Shown here piece after piece: positions 38,862-48,902 of a stretch of DNA of 64,000 nucleotides. The translations under genes were made by a program, and so were the position numbers. The stretch covers positions 1-64,000 of the forward strand of contig CALSPN010000001.1 in NCBI GenBank assembly GCA_943788245.1. Direction: 5' to 3'. This DNA comes from an uncultured Verrucomicrobiae bacterium (lineage in GTDB: Bacteria > Verrucomicrobiota > Verrucomicrobiia > Limisphaerales > AAA164-E04). The notes beneath the pieces were generated by a model. The model had not been told where the DNA came from. It did no database searches and saw nothing but the letters and a program-made list of their open reading frames with translations. Position 1 is the first letter of the stretch; each line of letters begins with the position of its first letter.

Positions 38862-40231
38862 TACATTTCACTACTTATCCATACATTTTAGTTCTGATAG
38901 TAACTGTGCACTCGATACTGCTAGCATCGGGCGCTTCCTTTCCTCTCACGGATTCAGATCCTGACAGTGCGGCTTTCAGGCGTCGGTTTCTGGCCAGTCA
39001 TGGAGTCAATGAAGCCATTGAACCCAAATTGACAGTCAAAGATCGGCCGCTGCAGGAAGCCATCATGCCTCTTATCCGAACGAACCCACAAAAAGCAATC
39101 GAACTTATCGAGAAAGAGCTCACGCCAGATACTAATCCCGCTTTTTTGAATATTCTTGGTAATCTTTATTACCAGACAAGTGATTATCCCAGCACCGAAA
39201 TTTACATGCTCCGCGCATTGAAAAAGTTTCCTTCACTGAGGCGATCATGGAGAACACTTGCTCTATCCTATGTGCAGCGTGGAATGATGGATCAAGCAAT
39301 CGGTCCATTGATCAAGGTCATCGAACTGGGGGGTGGTGATGCTCAATCATATGGATTGCTTGCTTACGCGCATCTGAATGAAGCTCATTATGAATCAGCT
39401 TTGTCTGCCTATCGCATGGCGCGTATGTTCGACCCGAACAGCTTTGATTTCAAAAGAGGTCAAGCAATGTGCCTGATCAAGACGGAACAGTTGAGATCAG
39501 CCATTGCGTTGTTTGACGAACTCATCGTTGAAAGACCTGAAGAATCGACCTTCTGGTTGGCTCAGGTCAATGCCTTTCTGAGCTCAGAACAAACAGGAAA
39601 AGCCATCGCCAATCTTCAAATTTTGTCAGATTCAGGAGCATCCACCTGGGAGAGTCAGATGATGCTTGGGGACCTTTACCTGAATGAGGATCTTTCCAAA
39701 TTAGCCTTGGACAGTTACGCGCAAGGTTATCGCAAGCATCCACCTGTCGCAATGTCTCAAGCGGTCCGGCCATTGATTTATCTAGTCGGGAAAAGGTGCT
39801 TTGAAGAAGCTCAATCTTACTTTCAGCTCATCCAGTCAGATATACAAGGGAGTCTTGGCCTTGAGTTACAACGCCAGGTGAATACTGCATTGGCAAGGAT
39901 TGAAATGAGGCTTGGCGATCCAAAAAAAGCGTATGCGATTTTGACCGCATCAGTCGAAGAGGATCCTTTGGACGGTAACAGTCTGATGCTTCTCGGAGAG
40001 TATCATCTCGAAAATCAGGACTATGAAGAATCCGAGTATTATTTCGAAAGAGCCACGGCGCTGGGTCCATTTGAGGCCGATGCCTATATTTTTCTGGGAC
40101 GTTTACAGGTGAAACAAGGGAACCTCAAAGCGGCTTTGATCCCGCTCCGCGAAGCTCAAAAGGTTGAGAATACCCCTAACCTGCAGCGCTACATTGAGTC
40201 GATCGAAAGTGCATTAGACCCACGGCGTTGA
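38858..40231 (+). CDS. TPR-repeat protein at the end of the TonB operon
   Basis: 457 residues with a signal peptide or anchor (YILVLIVTVHSILLASGA), then about nine tetratricopeptide repeats (for example AFLNILGNLYYQTSDYPSTEIYMLRAL, SYGLLAYAHLNEAHYESALSAYRMA, SLMLLGEYHLENQDYEESEYYFERA and AYIFLGRLQVKQGNLKAALIPLREA). Periplasmic TPR proteins terminate many TtpC-type TonB operons and likely scaffold the complex. Start overlaps the tonB stop (ATGA), so expression is coupled. A weak hairpin (GTCCTTC-GTAT-GAAGGGAC, about 40280-40298) lies about 50 bases downstream. Confidence 0.88.
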   Translation: MIHFTTYPYILVLIVTVHSILLASGASFPLTDSDPDSAAFRRRFLASHGVNEAIEPKLTVKDRPLQEAIMPLIRTNPQKAIELIEKELTPDTNPAFLNILGNLYYQTSDYPSTEIYMLRALKKFPSLRRSWRTLALSYVQRGMMDQAIGPLIKVIELGGGDAQSYGLLAYAHLNEAHYESALSAYRMARMFDPNSFDFKRGQAMCLIKTEQLRSAIALFDELIVERPEESTFWLAQVNAFLSSEQTGKAIANLQILSDSGASTWESQMMLGDLYLNEDLSKLALDSYAQGYRKHPPVAMSQAVRPLIYLVGKRCFEEAQSYFQLIQSDIQGSLGLELQRQVNTALARIEMRLGDPKKAYAILTASVEEDPLDGNSLMLLGEYHLENQDYEESEYYFERATALGPFEADAYIFLGRLQVKQGNLKAALIPLREAQKVENTPNLQRYIESIESALDPRR

Positions 40232-40524
40232 AACGAAAAGCATTCGGTGAAGATGTGTCACTGTGGGAAAGTATGGTTTGTCCTTCGTATGAAGGGACTG
40301 TCCTATCGTTTCCATTCACCATGGTATTTCCATAGTGTTTAATTTCAGGTGATGTTTTTCGCCATGGTTGTTGAAAGATCCTGATAATGTTTTCCAATCA
40401 CTTGCGTATGGTCAGGGTGACAAGTTCGGTGAAACACTCATGATCAATAGCAAAATTGCGATGTAAATCCCCAGTAATGAGATTCCTTGTCGACTTGTGA
40501 ACTTTGCCGCATTCCCATGATGAT

Positions 40525-42027
40525 TTAGTTCGTTTTTCGGATTCCATGGTTTGGGTTGTTGCGCCCATCGAAATATTTGTCTCGAATCCACTTCGGTTGC
40601 CATCGGTCAAGGGTGCGTTTATCGTTCGCGTAATTGGGTTTTTTTGATGCAGGATTCGCAACGCCTAGAGGGTAAGGATCACCGAGTTTTTTACGGTGAG
40701 TCTCCATCAGTTTGGACATTCTGATGACTTGTGACTGGTGAGCAGGATCATGGAGCAAATCAGTGGTTTCGTGCGGATCCGCTTCAAGGTTGAAAAGAAG
40801 ACGGTGATTGATTTTAGGGTAAACATGCAGTTTCCATTTTCCATCGCTGACGGCACGCTGGTTGTCCTGGAAAGGTAGGAAAACAGAATCGTGCACTTGA
40901 GGGATTTCAAGATGCATGATCGACCGCAGATTTTTGGAATCGTTTTCAACTGGCTGCTCCACGCTTGCGAAATCACAGATGGTGGCGTAAAGATCGTGCA
41001 CGTAGGTGAAAGCATTGCTTGATTGGCCAGAAGGAATGCCGGGCCCACTCAGAATCAGTGGGCAACTCATGCTTTGTTCATAAACATTTTGTTTACCCAG
41101 TAGCCCGTGACTGCCCATTGCCAACCCATGATCTGCTGTATAAATGACGATCGTGTTTTTTGAATGAATACTTTTTTCAAGTGCTTTGATAATCCGGCCG
41201 ACTTGTTCGTCGAGGTGTGTGATCAAACCGTAGTATTCACAAAGTTGATCACTGATCATTTCCTTCGTGCGTGGCCAGGGTGCGAGTCCTTCATCACGAC
41301 CGGATGTGGCTTGAGGGGCATTTTGAAACGGGTGCTGTGGCAGGAAATTCAAGGGGAGGGGGGGGCGGTTCTTGTAATACTTCTGACGATACTTTTCCGG
41401 TGGATTACGTGGATCATGCGGAGCCATGAAAGCAACATACAGGAAGAAAGGTTGTTCTGTTCCAGCGCCCTGAATATACTGTATAGCTTCATCTGCGAAC
41501 ACAGTGCTGGAGAATCCGCCAGCATCCCGTTTTGCGCTTAGTTTGCCTTCAGACAGGTCCTGAACCTGGAAATCAGCATGATTTGCCATTCCCCCCATGT
41601 AGATGGACTGTCCGTTGTGAAAAGATTGGTCCAGTGTGCTTTTGCCATTGTGCCATTTGCCGATGATGAAAGATTGGTAGTCACCTCTCTCACTCAGCAA
41701 AGCCGGCAGCGGTTTGGCGTTTCCCCAATTGGATTGAGGTTTATTACGAGGCAGTCGCATCCAGTGGCGCCCAGTCATCAACATGGCTCGACTCGCGACA
41801 CATACAGCACCGCTGAACGATCCCGCGCAATAATTGCGTCTAAAGCTGAAGCCACTTTCTGCCAATCGGTCCAAATTTGGGGTCTGAATGTGTGGGTTTC
41901 CATGTGCTCCAACCGTGTCCGCTCGCTGATCGTCAGCGAAAAGGAAAATGATATTGGGACGTGTTGCGCTCCTCGCCTGAACCAGGCAGACAAAGATCAA
42001 GCCAATGAGAAGGGCGATTCGTTGCAT
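40525..42027 (-). CDS. Sulfatase (formylglycine-dependent)
   Basis: About 500 residues from the ATG at 42027 (MQRIALLIGLIFVCLVQARS, a signal peptide); longer in-frame starts exist at 42066 and 42108. Hallmarks: IIFLFADDQRADTVG metal site, the modified-cysteine motif C76-V-A-S-R80 (CxASR variant) followed by AMLMTGR, IGKWHNG, FFLYVAFMAPHDPRNPP and TADHGLAMGSHG. The tail contains GVANPASKKPNYANDKRTLDRWQPKWI, seen in heparan/choline-type planctomycete sulfatases. It is probably periplasmic and acts on sulfated glycans. The downstream-most gene of a PSD1-DUF1501-sulfatase set on the minus strand, 228 bases after the DUF1501 stop. Confidence 0.92.
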   Translation of the reverse strand: MQRIALLIGLIFVCLVQARSATRPNIIFLFADDQRADTVGAHGNPHIQTPNLDRLAESGFSFRRNYCAGSFSGAVCVASRAMLMTGRHWMRLPRNKPQSNWGNAKPLPALLSERGDYQSFIIGKWHNGKSTLDQSFHNGQSIYMGGMANHADFQVQDLSEGKLSAKRDAGGFSSTVFADEAIQYIQGAGTEQPFFLYVAFMAPHDPRNPPEKYRQKYYKNRPPLPLNFLPQHPFQNAPQATSGRDEGLAPWPRTKEMISDQLCEYYGLITHLDEQVGRIIKALEKSIHSKNTIVIYTADHGLAMGSHGLLGKQNVYEQSMSCPLILSGPGIPSGQSSNAFTYVHDLYATICDFASVEQPVENDSKNLRSIMHLEIPQVHDSVFLPFQDNQRAVSDGKWKLHVYPKINHRLLFNLEADPHETTDLLHDPAHQSQVIRMSKLMETHRKKLGDPYPLGVANPASKKPNYANDKRTLDRWQPKWIRDKYFDGRNNPNHGIRKTN

Positions 42028-42254
42028 CCTGGCGCTTGGAGAACTCAGCTTATTCTTCGTGATCATACCTCGGTTGTTATCAAAAAATATTGTGGTGTAT
42101 GAGATCATTAAACGGAGATCCGTTTCTCATATCAATCTTATTGGCTGTCTCCATGGAGAAATGTGCTTATACCCGTATTCTTTCCTTCCTCATTCAACCC
42201 TTGACCAGGCGATCTCAGGGGAAAACCGTTGTCTTCGATGGGCTTTTGATCGTA

Positions 42255-43700
42255 TTAAACCATGAGGTCATGCAACACATGTCCATGAACATCCGTAAGT
42301 CGAAAGCGCCGGCCTTGGAATTTGAAGGTGAACTGTTCGTGGTGGATGCCCATCAGATGCATTAAAGTAGCTTGAAAGTCATGAATATGGACCGAGTTTT
42401 CAACTATGTTATAGCTGAAATCGTCAGTTTGGCCATAAGTCCTTCCTCCCTGAATACCTCCTCCGGCCATCCAGATGGAAAAACACTTTGGATGATGATC
42501 TCGTCCGTAATTTGTTTGCGTCAGTTCCCCTTGGGAATAGTTGGTACGCCCGAATTCTCCTCCCCAGACCACCAGTGTTTCGTCCAGCATCCCCCGTTGT
42601 TTGAGATCTGTGATGAGGGCTGCTGATGCCTGGTCGGTATCTTTGCATTGACGCTGGATTCCTGATGGCAAATCGTCATGTTGATCCCAGCCGCGATGGT
42701 AGAGCTGAATGAACTTAACCCCTTTTTCCGCCATCCTTCGCGCCAGCAGGCAGTTTGCTGCAAATGTACCCGAATCTCTTGATGTTTCACCATAGAGATC
42801 GAAAATGTGATCGGGCTCGTCAGTGGTATTGGTTATTTCAGGAACGGAGGTCTGCATGCGAAACGCCATCTCGTATTGAGCAATGCGCGTTTGAATTTCC
42901 GGGTCATTGAAGCGTTGGGACTGCCGTTCCTGCAATTGGCGCAGAATGTCCAGCTGATCTCTGCGGTCCTTGAAATCCACCCCGGGAGGATTGTTGAGGT
43001 AAAGCACGGGATCTTTCCCTGACCTGAATTGTACTCCTTGATGTTGTGAAGGTAGGAATCCGTTTCCCCACAATCGCGCGTAGAGAGGCTGTCCGTAGCG
43101 TTCCTTTGTGATCAAAACGATGAAGGCCGGCAGGTTTTCGTTGTCGCTTCCCAAGCCGTAATCAATCCATGAACCAATCGCAGGGCGACCAGGAAATTGA
43201 GAGCCAGTCTGAATCAATGTGGCGGCTGGATCGTGATTGATCGCATCGGTATGCATGGAGTTGATGACGCAAATATCATCGGCTACTTTGGCGGTGTGCG
43301 GCAGCAGGCTGCTGAACCAGGTGCCTGATTGACCATGACGGGAGAATGGGAACTGGGAGCCAGCCATCGGAAAAGAACTTTGACCCGCCGTCATGCCGGT
43401 GAGGCGCTGACCTTGACGTATTGATTCCGGTAGTTCCTGTCCATGTCTCTGATGGAGTATGGGTTTGTGATCGAAGGTTTCGATCTGTGAAGGAGCACCG
43501 CTTTGGAATAGATAGATGACGCGTTTTGCCTTTGGGGCGAAATGGGGCAGGCTATTTTGGGTTCCGGTCGCAGCCCATCCTGTTCGATGCAATAATGTCG
43601 ATAAACCCAAGGCGCCCAGACCACCTGCCGATTGACCGAGAAAGGTGCGACGGTTCAGTCTGTTGGACTCGTTGATGATGTCGTGCATGCTATTTTTCAT
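42255..43700 (-). CDS. DUF1501 family Tat-exported protein, intact
   Basis: 481 residues with a twin-arginine leader (NRRTFLGQSAGGLGALG). Conserved blocks: RVIYLFQSGAPSQIETFDHKP, FSRHGQSGTWFSSLLPHTAKVADDICVINSMHTDAINHDPA, WIDYGLGSDNENLPAFIVL, KFIQLYHRGWDQHDDLP, VVWGGEFGRTNYSQG and GRDHHPKCFSIWMAGGGIQGG. These belong to the DUF1501 family, an alkaline-phosphatase-superfamily-like exported protein. It begins about 40 bases after the PSD1 stop and precedes the sulfatase. It is the reference against which the broken copy at 1-1261 can be read. Substrate and reaction unknown. Confidence 0.92.
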   Translation of the reverse strand: MKNSMHDIINESNRLNRRTFLGQSAGGLGALGLSTLLHRTGWAATGTQNSLPHFAPKAKRVIYLFQSGAPSQIETFDHKPILHQRHGQELPESIRQGQRLTGMTAGQSSFPMAGSQFPFSRHGQSGTWFSSLLPHTAKVADDICVINSMHTDAINHDPAATLIQTGSQFPGRPAIGSWIDYGLGSDNENLPAFIVLITKERYGQPLYARLWGNGFLPSQHQGVQFRSGKDPVLYLNNPPGVDFKDRRDQLDILRQLQERQSQRFNDPEIQTRIAQYEMAFRMQTSVPEITNTTDEPDHIFDLYGETSRDSGTFAANCLLARRMAEKGVKFIQLYHRGWDQHDDLPSGIQRQCKDTDQASAALITDLKQRGMLDETLVVWGGEFGRTNYSQGELTQTNYGRDHHPKCFSIWMAGGGIQGGRTYGQTDDFSYNIVENSVHIHDFQATLMHLMGIHHEQFTFKFQGRRFRLTDVHGHVLHDLMV

Positions 43701-43740
43701 CTGATGAAGGTGTTGAATATTGTTACCGCTTGCGCCTGTT

Positions 43741-46700
43741 TCAACGTTTCATGTAGGCTTCGTCAAAATTCATGATCGTCGAGGCAACTTGTGTCAACGC
43801 TGCCGTCTGAACCCGGTCCAGCTTCGGATTCAGAGGATACGCTCCTACCTCCAATAAGGCATTCGTTGCCTCTGGATTGTTTTCGTATTTGGTGTAAGCC
43901 CGATCAAAAAGGGTGGTCAGCAAGTTGAGTTCGGTTGCGTCCGGATACCTCCCGCATAGAAGTCGAAATCCCAAGTTCAATTGATGATCGATGGTTTTGC
44001 CTGCTTCTAGTTGCATGCGCTGTGCCAGCACTCGTGCAGCTTCCATGAACTCTGGATCGTTGAGTAAGGTCAATGCCTGGATCGGCGTGTTGGTATGCTC
44101 GCGTTTCACCGTGCATACCGAACGATTGGGCGCATCAAAGGCGATCATGGCAGGGTGAGGTGTGGTTCTTCGAACGAAGGTGTACATGCTTCGACGATAA
44201 AGGCTTGGAGCCTGTGTCGTGCTTGTAAGCGCTTCCGGGACCCGTTTTTTCTACCCACAATCCAGCAGGTTGATAGGGTTTGACACTTGGTCCACCGACT
44301 TTACGCGCAAGGAGACCGCTTGCGCTCAGCGCATTGTCACGAATCATTTCGGCTGAAAGACGGTGATATGGACCTCTTGCGAGGTAGGTGTTAGTCGGAT
44401 CCTTTTCCATGTGCTGCTGCGCACTGACTGAGGATTGTTGGTATGCGGCAGAAGTCACCATGGTGCGAATCAACCAGCGCAGATCCCAGCCAGATTCCAT
44501 GAAAGACACGGCTAACCAATCCAGGAGTTTGGCATGCGAGGGCGGAGCGCCTTGTGAACCGAAGTCTTGCGGCGTGTCGACAATGCCCCTTCCAAAGATC
44601 ATTTGCCAATAGCGATTGACCGTGACGCGCGCGGTCAGGGGGGTTCTTTATGTCGGTTAACCATTGAGCCAATCCCAGGCGGTTTCGAGGCAGATCATCA
44701 TCGAAAGCAAAGATCTTGTCCGGTGCATCGGGAAATACCTCCTCAGTTGGAGCGTCGTATTGGCCACGATTCAATACAAAAGTCTTACGAACTTTTTCCA
44801 TTTCTCCCAATACCATCATTTCAGGTACACTTTTGAGTAAGGCTAATTTACGTTTTGTCAACGACCGGATTTTATTTCTTAAATCACGGGATTTCGCCTC
44901 TTCGCGACGCAGTAAATGATCCGTAAAATAGGATGGAGGTTGGGATGATTCGTCCAGCGACTGATTGGTCAGCGTTGAGAACAAAGCAGCAGATTCCCGT
45001 TCGCTGAGGCATGATTTGAAAAATGTAATGTGATCGATGCTGCCGAGGAACACGCCGTTGTCACCCGTGTAAAAACGGCCACTTCTGCCAACGATAACCG
45101 GTTTTTGTGGCCACCCTTCCTGTTTTCCCCAGCTGTGGACAATACTTCGATAAAGGTTGTCGTAAGGAACGGTGTGATGGACCTTCTTTCCATTGACGAA
45201 TAGCCCTGTATCCTGCGTGTTACCCAATCCACCATATGTGAACATGACATGATGCCATTCGTCCCTGGCTAACGAGATCTCTGATGTTATCTGCAGATAA
45301 TTCTGCGGCCAAAATCCGATCAATCTCAAGTTGAGCCGGCTTTCCTCATCCAGAAAGAAATCCCAGCCCTTCCATGCATTACCAAGCTCACCTGAAATGC
45401 CCATGATGGATTGGTTTTTGCCGGCCTTTTCCGAACGAATCCAGGCGCCGGCGGAGAAAGGTTCGTTTATTTCGAACGTTCCGTCCTCACGTAGAAAGAC
45501 CAGATCAAACTCCTTGTCAAAACGGAGGGCATTTCCGACGCGCCCATTTACCTGTTCAGGGTCACCAGATGCCACGGACTTTGGATTGTCATCCACCATT
45601 TTGTCGATAGGTGTGTTGCGAACCACCCGGTGTATGGCGCCTTTGACAGGGATTTTTTCTTTGCGCATCGTATCCAGAGGGAATACGGCTTCTGGAACGG
45701 GTGCTGAAACAGGAGTCGTCTTTAGTCGTTGGATAGTTTTGGCATCAGCGATCCAATCTCTTTTCACTTCCTCAAGTTCTCTGAATGCCTGATCCAACTC
45801 TTCCTCGAGCTGTTGTAGATCGTGCTCTTTTTCAGGGTCGGGTAAAAGGAGCACGGGGCCGGAAGAACTGCCACCTTCGGCTACCATGCCCAGCTCCTTC
45901 TGATTATTGAAAAAAGCGGACAACTGATAATAATCTTTTTGTGAAATTGGATCGAATTTGTGGTCATGACAACTGGCGCATTCCAGAGTCAACCCCATGA
46001 AAGCGGTGCCAACAGTATTGATACGGTCCTGTACATATTTGATGCGAAATTCCTCATCAATGATGCCGCCCTCGGCTGACACTGGATGATTGCGATTGAA
46101 AGCCGTAGCCAGGATTTGCTCTCGCGTGGCGTTTGGAAGGAGATCGCCCGCCAACTGCCAAGTGATGAATGCGTCATAGGGCATGTTCTGTTGAAAGGCC
46201 TTGATTACCCAATCGCGCCATGGCCAATGATAACGCTCGCGATCTCCATGCATTCCCTGTGAATCGGCGTAACGCGCTACATCCAGCCACTCCATGGCCA
46301 GACGCTCCGCATGTGCTTGCGAATGCAAAAAACGATCGATCAATTTTTCGTAGGCCGTGGGAGAGTCATCAGCCAGAAAAGTATCGATTTCTTCCGGGCT
46401 GGGTGGCAAACCGGTCAAATCGAAACTCAGGCGACGGATCAGATACTCCTTTGAAGCCCTGAGTGTGGGGTCTAGATCGCGATCTTTCAATGCGCTCAAA
46501 ACGAATGCGTCGATCGGATGACGAATCATATGCCCATTTTCTTGCAAAGGGTTTTCCTGTTCGAATGGGAGGGTGGATTTGACGGCTGGAACAAAGGCCC
46601 AATGCTCTGTCCATGAAGCGCCCTCATTGATCCATTGGAGTATTTGTTGTTTTTCCTTTGTGGACAAACTTAAATTAGACTCAGGAGGCGGCATGCGTTC

Positions 46701-47060
46701 GTCAGAGTCTTCAGACTGCATACGTTGCCACGCAATACTTCGATCGGGATCACTTGGGACAAAGGCGTGACCATCGGAATCTTTCAGTAAGGCGAATGCA
46801 TGATCCTTGTGGTCCAGCCTGAGGTCGGCTTTGCGTGCGCTGTCGTCAGGGCCGTGACACGGAAAACATCGATCAGAGAGGATGGGAAGAATATGAGTAT
46901 TGAAATCGATCGGACCGGACGCTGCTTCATCAGCTCGGGCAGGTCCGGTGTTTATCGACAGGCAACACACCAGACAGACCATCCTGACACAGACAGAAAA
47001 TCGGAACCGCAAGGCTTCACTTCGAATGCGTTCATGAATGTTCATAAGTTTTTTATTCAT
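43741..47060 (-). CDS. PSD1 / DUF1549-DUF1553 cytochrome-like protein with LamG domain, two frameshifts
   Basis: About 1,100 residues when repaired. Signal segment ([21 protein letters not shown]), cytochrome-c domain with C65-F-P-C-H69, DUF1549 ([16 protein letters not shown]) with [13 protein letters not shown], a LamG/concanavalin-like domain ([13 protein letters not shown]...[12 protein letters not shown]...LFVNGKKV), and DUF1553 ([21 protein letters not shown]). Two frame breaks occur. At 44638-44643 one extra G in a six-G run must go to read [16 protein letters not shown]. At 44245-44250 one extra T in a six-T run must go before [12 protein letters not shown]. The tail then runs to a stop at 43741. 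Start ATG 47060 (or 47045). First gene of a PSD1-DUF1501-sulfatase operon. The LamG insert suggests glycan binding. Confidence 0.9.
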
Positions 47061-47612
47061 GGTTATTTTGTGATGTCGGGATTCGGAATGTTCAGATCCT
47101 ACTTATCGTGTGAGATCTGTCGAGCAGAAGAGGGGGAGTGGTTGGATGATGTTTTTTCTGTGAGAAGGGCCTGAGGAGATGCATTTGAATCATCGAACCC
47201 TTAACCCGCCAGGCTTTGATACAAGGTTCTCATGATGATGTGGGCATCTTCCTGCATTTTGCTTTCAAATTGGATGCGAAAATGCAGCCTCGACGGCAGA
47301 TCGAGTCGTCATGATCCGGCTCTGGCAGTGTGCAGGAATGCTTGCGGCAGGGGATGGGAAAGGGCACTGGAAACGACAAGGGACAGGGAAGTTCCGGAAC
47401 CACCTGCTCTGATCTTTGCTGGAGTCCATGGATTTGATGTTCTTATCCATTGCATCACATACTCCTCATACCCCCATCCATCGTCTAAAAGAGATGATCC
47501 GCGGCGCTTTTACGGATCATGCTTGCATGATTGATTTGTCATGAAGAGTCATTTACACTTTGCTCTATTCAGAATCAATCTTAAGACAAGAAGTCGTTCA
47601 AAAGAAAAAAAT
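47061..47612. other. Divergent intergenic region
   Basis: Lies between the PSD1 operon (minus) and the ThuA-like gene (plus), so it should carry both promoters. No convincing gene or RNA structure seen; a plus-strand frame at 47232-47534 has no recognisable features. Confidence 0.4.
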
Positions 47613-48656
47613 ATGAGAATCAAAACCCATAGCAAGCTTATGTCCATGCTCACCCTTTGTGCCATATTGCTGCAGGGAGCGTTTTCCCTGCAAGCGGAAC
47701 CGTGGGTGGTTTATGAAGGGGATTCAGGGCCAGGGAAGGGGAAACATATTTTATTCATTGCTTCTGATCATGAATATCGAGGTGAAGAATCTTGTCCGGC
47801 GATTGCCCGCATCCTTGCCAAACGTTACGGTTTCAAATGTACCGTGCTTTTTGGTCAGACATCTGAAGGATTTATCAAGCCTGGCTCATCAATCATACCG
47901 GGGATTGATGCCATTGACGATGCGGACATGTTGTTCCTGTTCATGCGGTTCCTCCATCCAGACGATGCGTGGATGGCAAAGTTTGAAGGCTACCTTGATC
48001 GTGGAGGACCCTTGCTTGGCCTTCGCACCACGACACATGCATTCAATGGCATCAAGGGTAAATACGCCAAGTACAACTACAATACATCCGGTGATTTTGT
48101 CGGTGGATTCGGTCGGCAAATTCTTGGTGAGACATGGAACCCCGCATTGGGTGCCGGTCATTACGGTAGTAATCACAAGTATGCAACTTCGATGCATGTG
48201 GTTCCTGGTCAGGCGAGTCATCCTGTGATGCGAGGAGTGAAGGATATGCATGCCATGGCGGGAGCCTACTCTGCTGTCCCGATGCCGGGCTCTACTATCC
48301 TTGCCAAAAATCAGGTACTCTCTTCCATGGAAGTTGGAGCCAAGCCTCTGGAGAACAAACCCCCACAACCCGCCGCCTGGGTAAAAACTTATCAGTCGAA
48401 ATCTGGCAAGGAAGGGCGCGTATTCTGTTCAACTCAAGGCGCCTCCGAGGACATCCTCAGTGAGGGAGTCCGGCGCATGATCGTCAACGCGACGCTCTGG
48501 TGCATGGGGATGGAGAAAGAGATTGAAGCCGATGCAGATGTCTCATTTGTCGGACCTTACAATCCAAGTACCTTCAGTTTTAACCCTTCCATCACCGACG
48601 CAAAGCCCAGCGATATCCGAGGGTGGGATACTGCCATTCTGAAAAACAAGGACTAG
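47613..48656 (+). CDS. ThuA-like domain secreted protein
   Basis: 347 residues from the ATG at 47613, which follows an A/G-rich tract and gives the signal peptide MSMLTLCAILLQGAFSLQA region; a longer in-frame start at 47541 is less likely. The ThuA/class-I glutamine-amidotransferase-like fold is indicated by HILFIASDHEYRGEESCP, DDADMLFLFMRFLHPDDAWMAKFEGYLDRGGPLLGLRTTTHAF, and GRVFCSTQGASEDILSEGVRRMIVNATLWCMG. ThuA is named for trehalose utilisation. In planctomycetes and verrucomicrobia many exported copies occur near sulfatases and PSD1 genes, with unproven sugar-related roles. It is a single gene between two minus-strand loci. Confidence 0.85.
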   Translation: MRIKTHSKLMSMLTLCAILLQGAFSLQAEPWVVYEGDSGPGKGKHILFIASDHEYRGEESCPAIARILAKRYGFKCTVLFGQTSEGFIKPGSSIIPGIDAIDDADMLFLFMRFLHPDDAWMAKFEGYLDRGGPLLGLRTTTHAFNGIKGKYAKYNYNTSGDFVGGFGRQILGETWNPALGAGHYGSNHKYATSMHVVPGQASHPVMRGVKDMHAMAGAYSAVPMPGSTILAKNQVLSSMEVGAKPLENKPPQPAAWVKTYQSKSGKEGRVFCSTQGASEDILSEGVRRMIVNATLWCMGMEKEIEADADVSFVGPYNPSTFSFNPSITDAKPSDIRGWDTAILKNKD

Positions 48657-48902
48657 GCGGCGTGGGTTGAAGCAGTAAAGTCGTGCGCCAGCACGGTTGA
48701 TGTGGCCTCCATGCGAGCCTGATGCTGAACTGATTCGAACTTATGGTTGGCTTAAGCTTCACATAGCTGCGTATGAGTCATCGCAGTAAAAGGGATTGAG
48801 AGTGTTTTTTGGGGCAACGCCTGATGTGATCAAGAGTCAGCGTGGCGAATGCCCTCATCAGCTTTTGGAAATAATGATGCCTGATTTTGAGCACTGCTGA
48901 AA

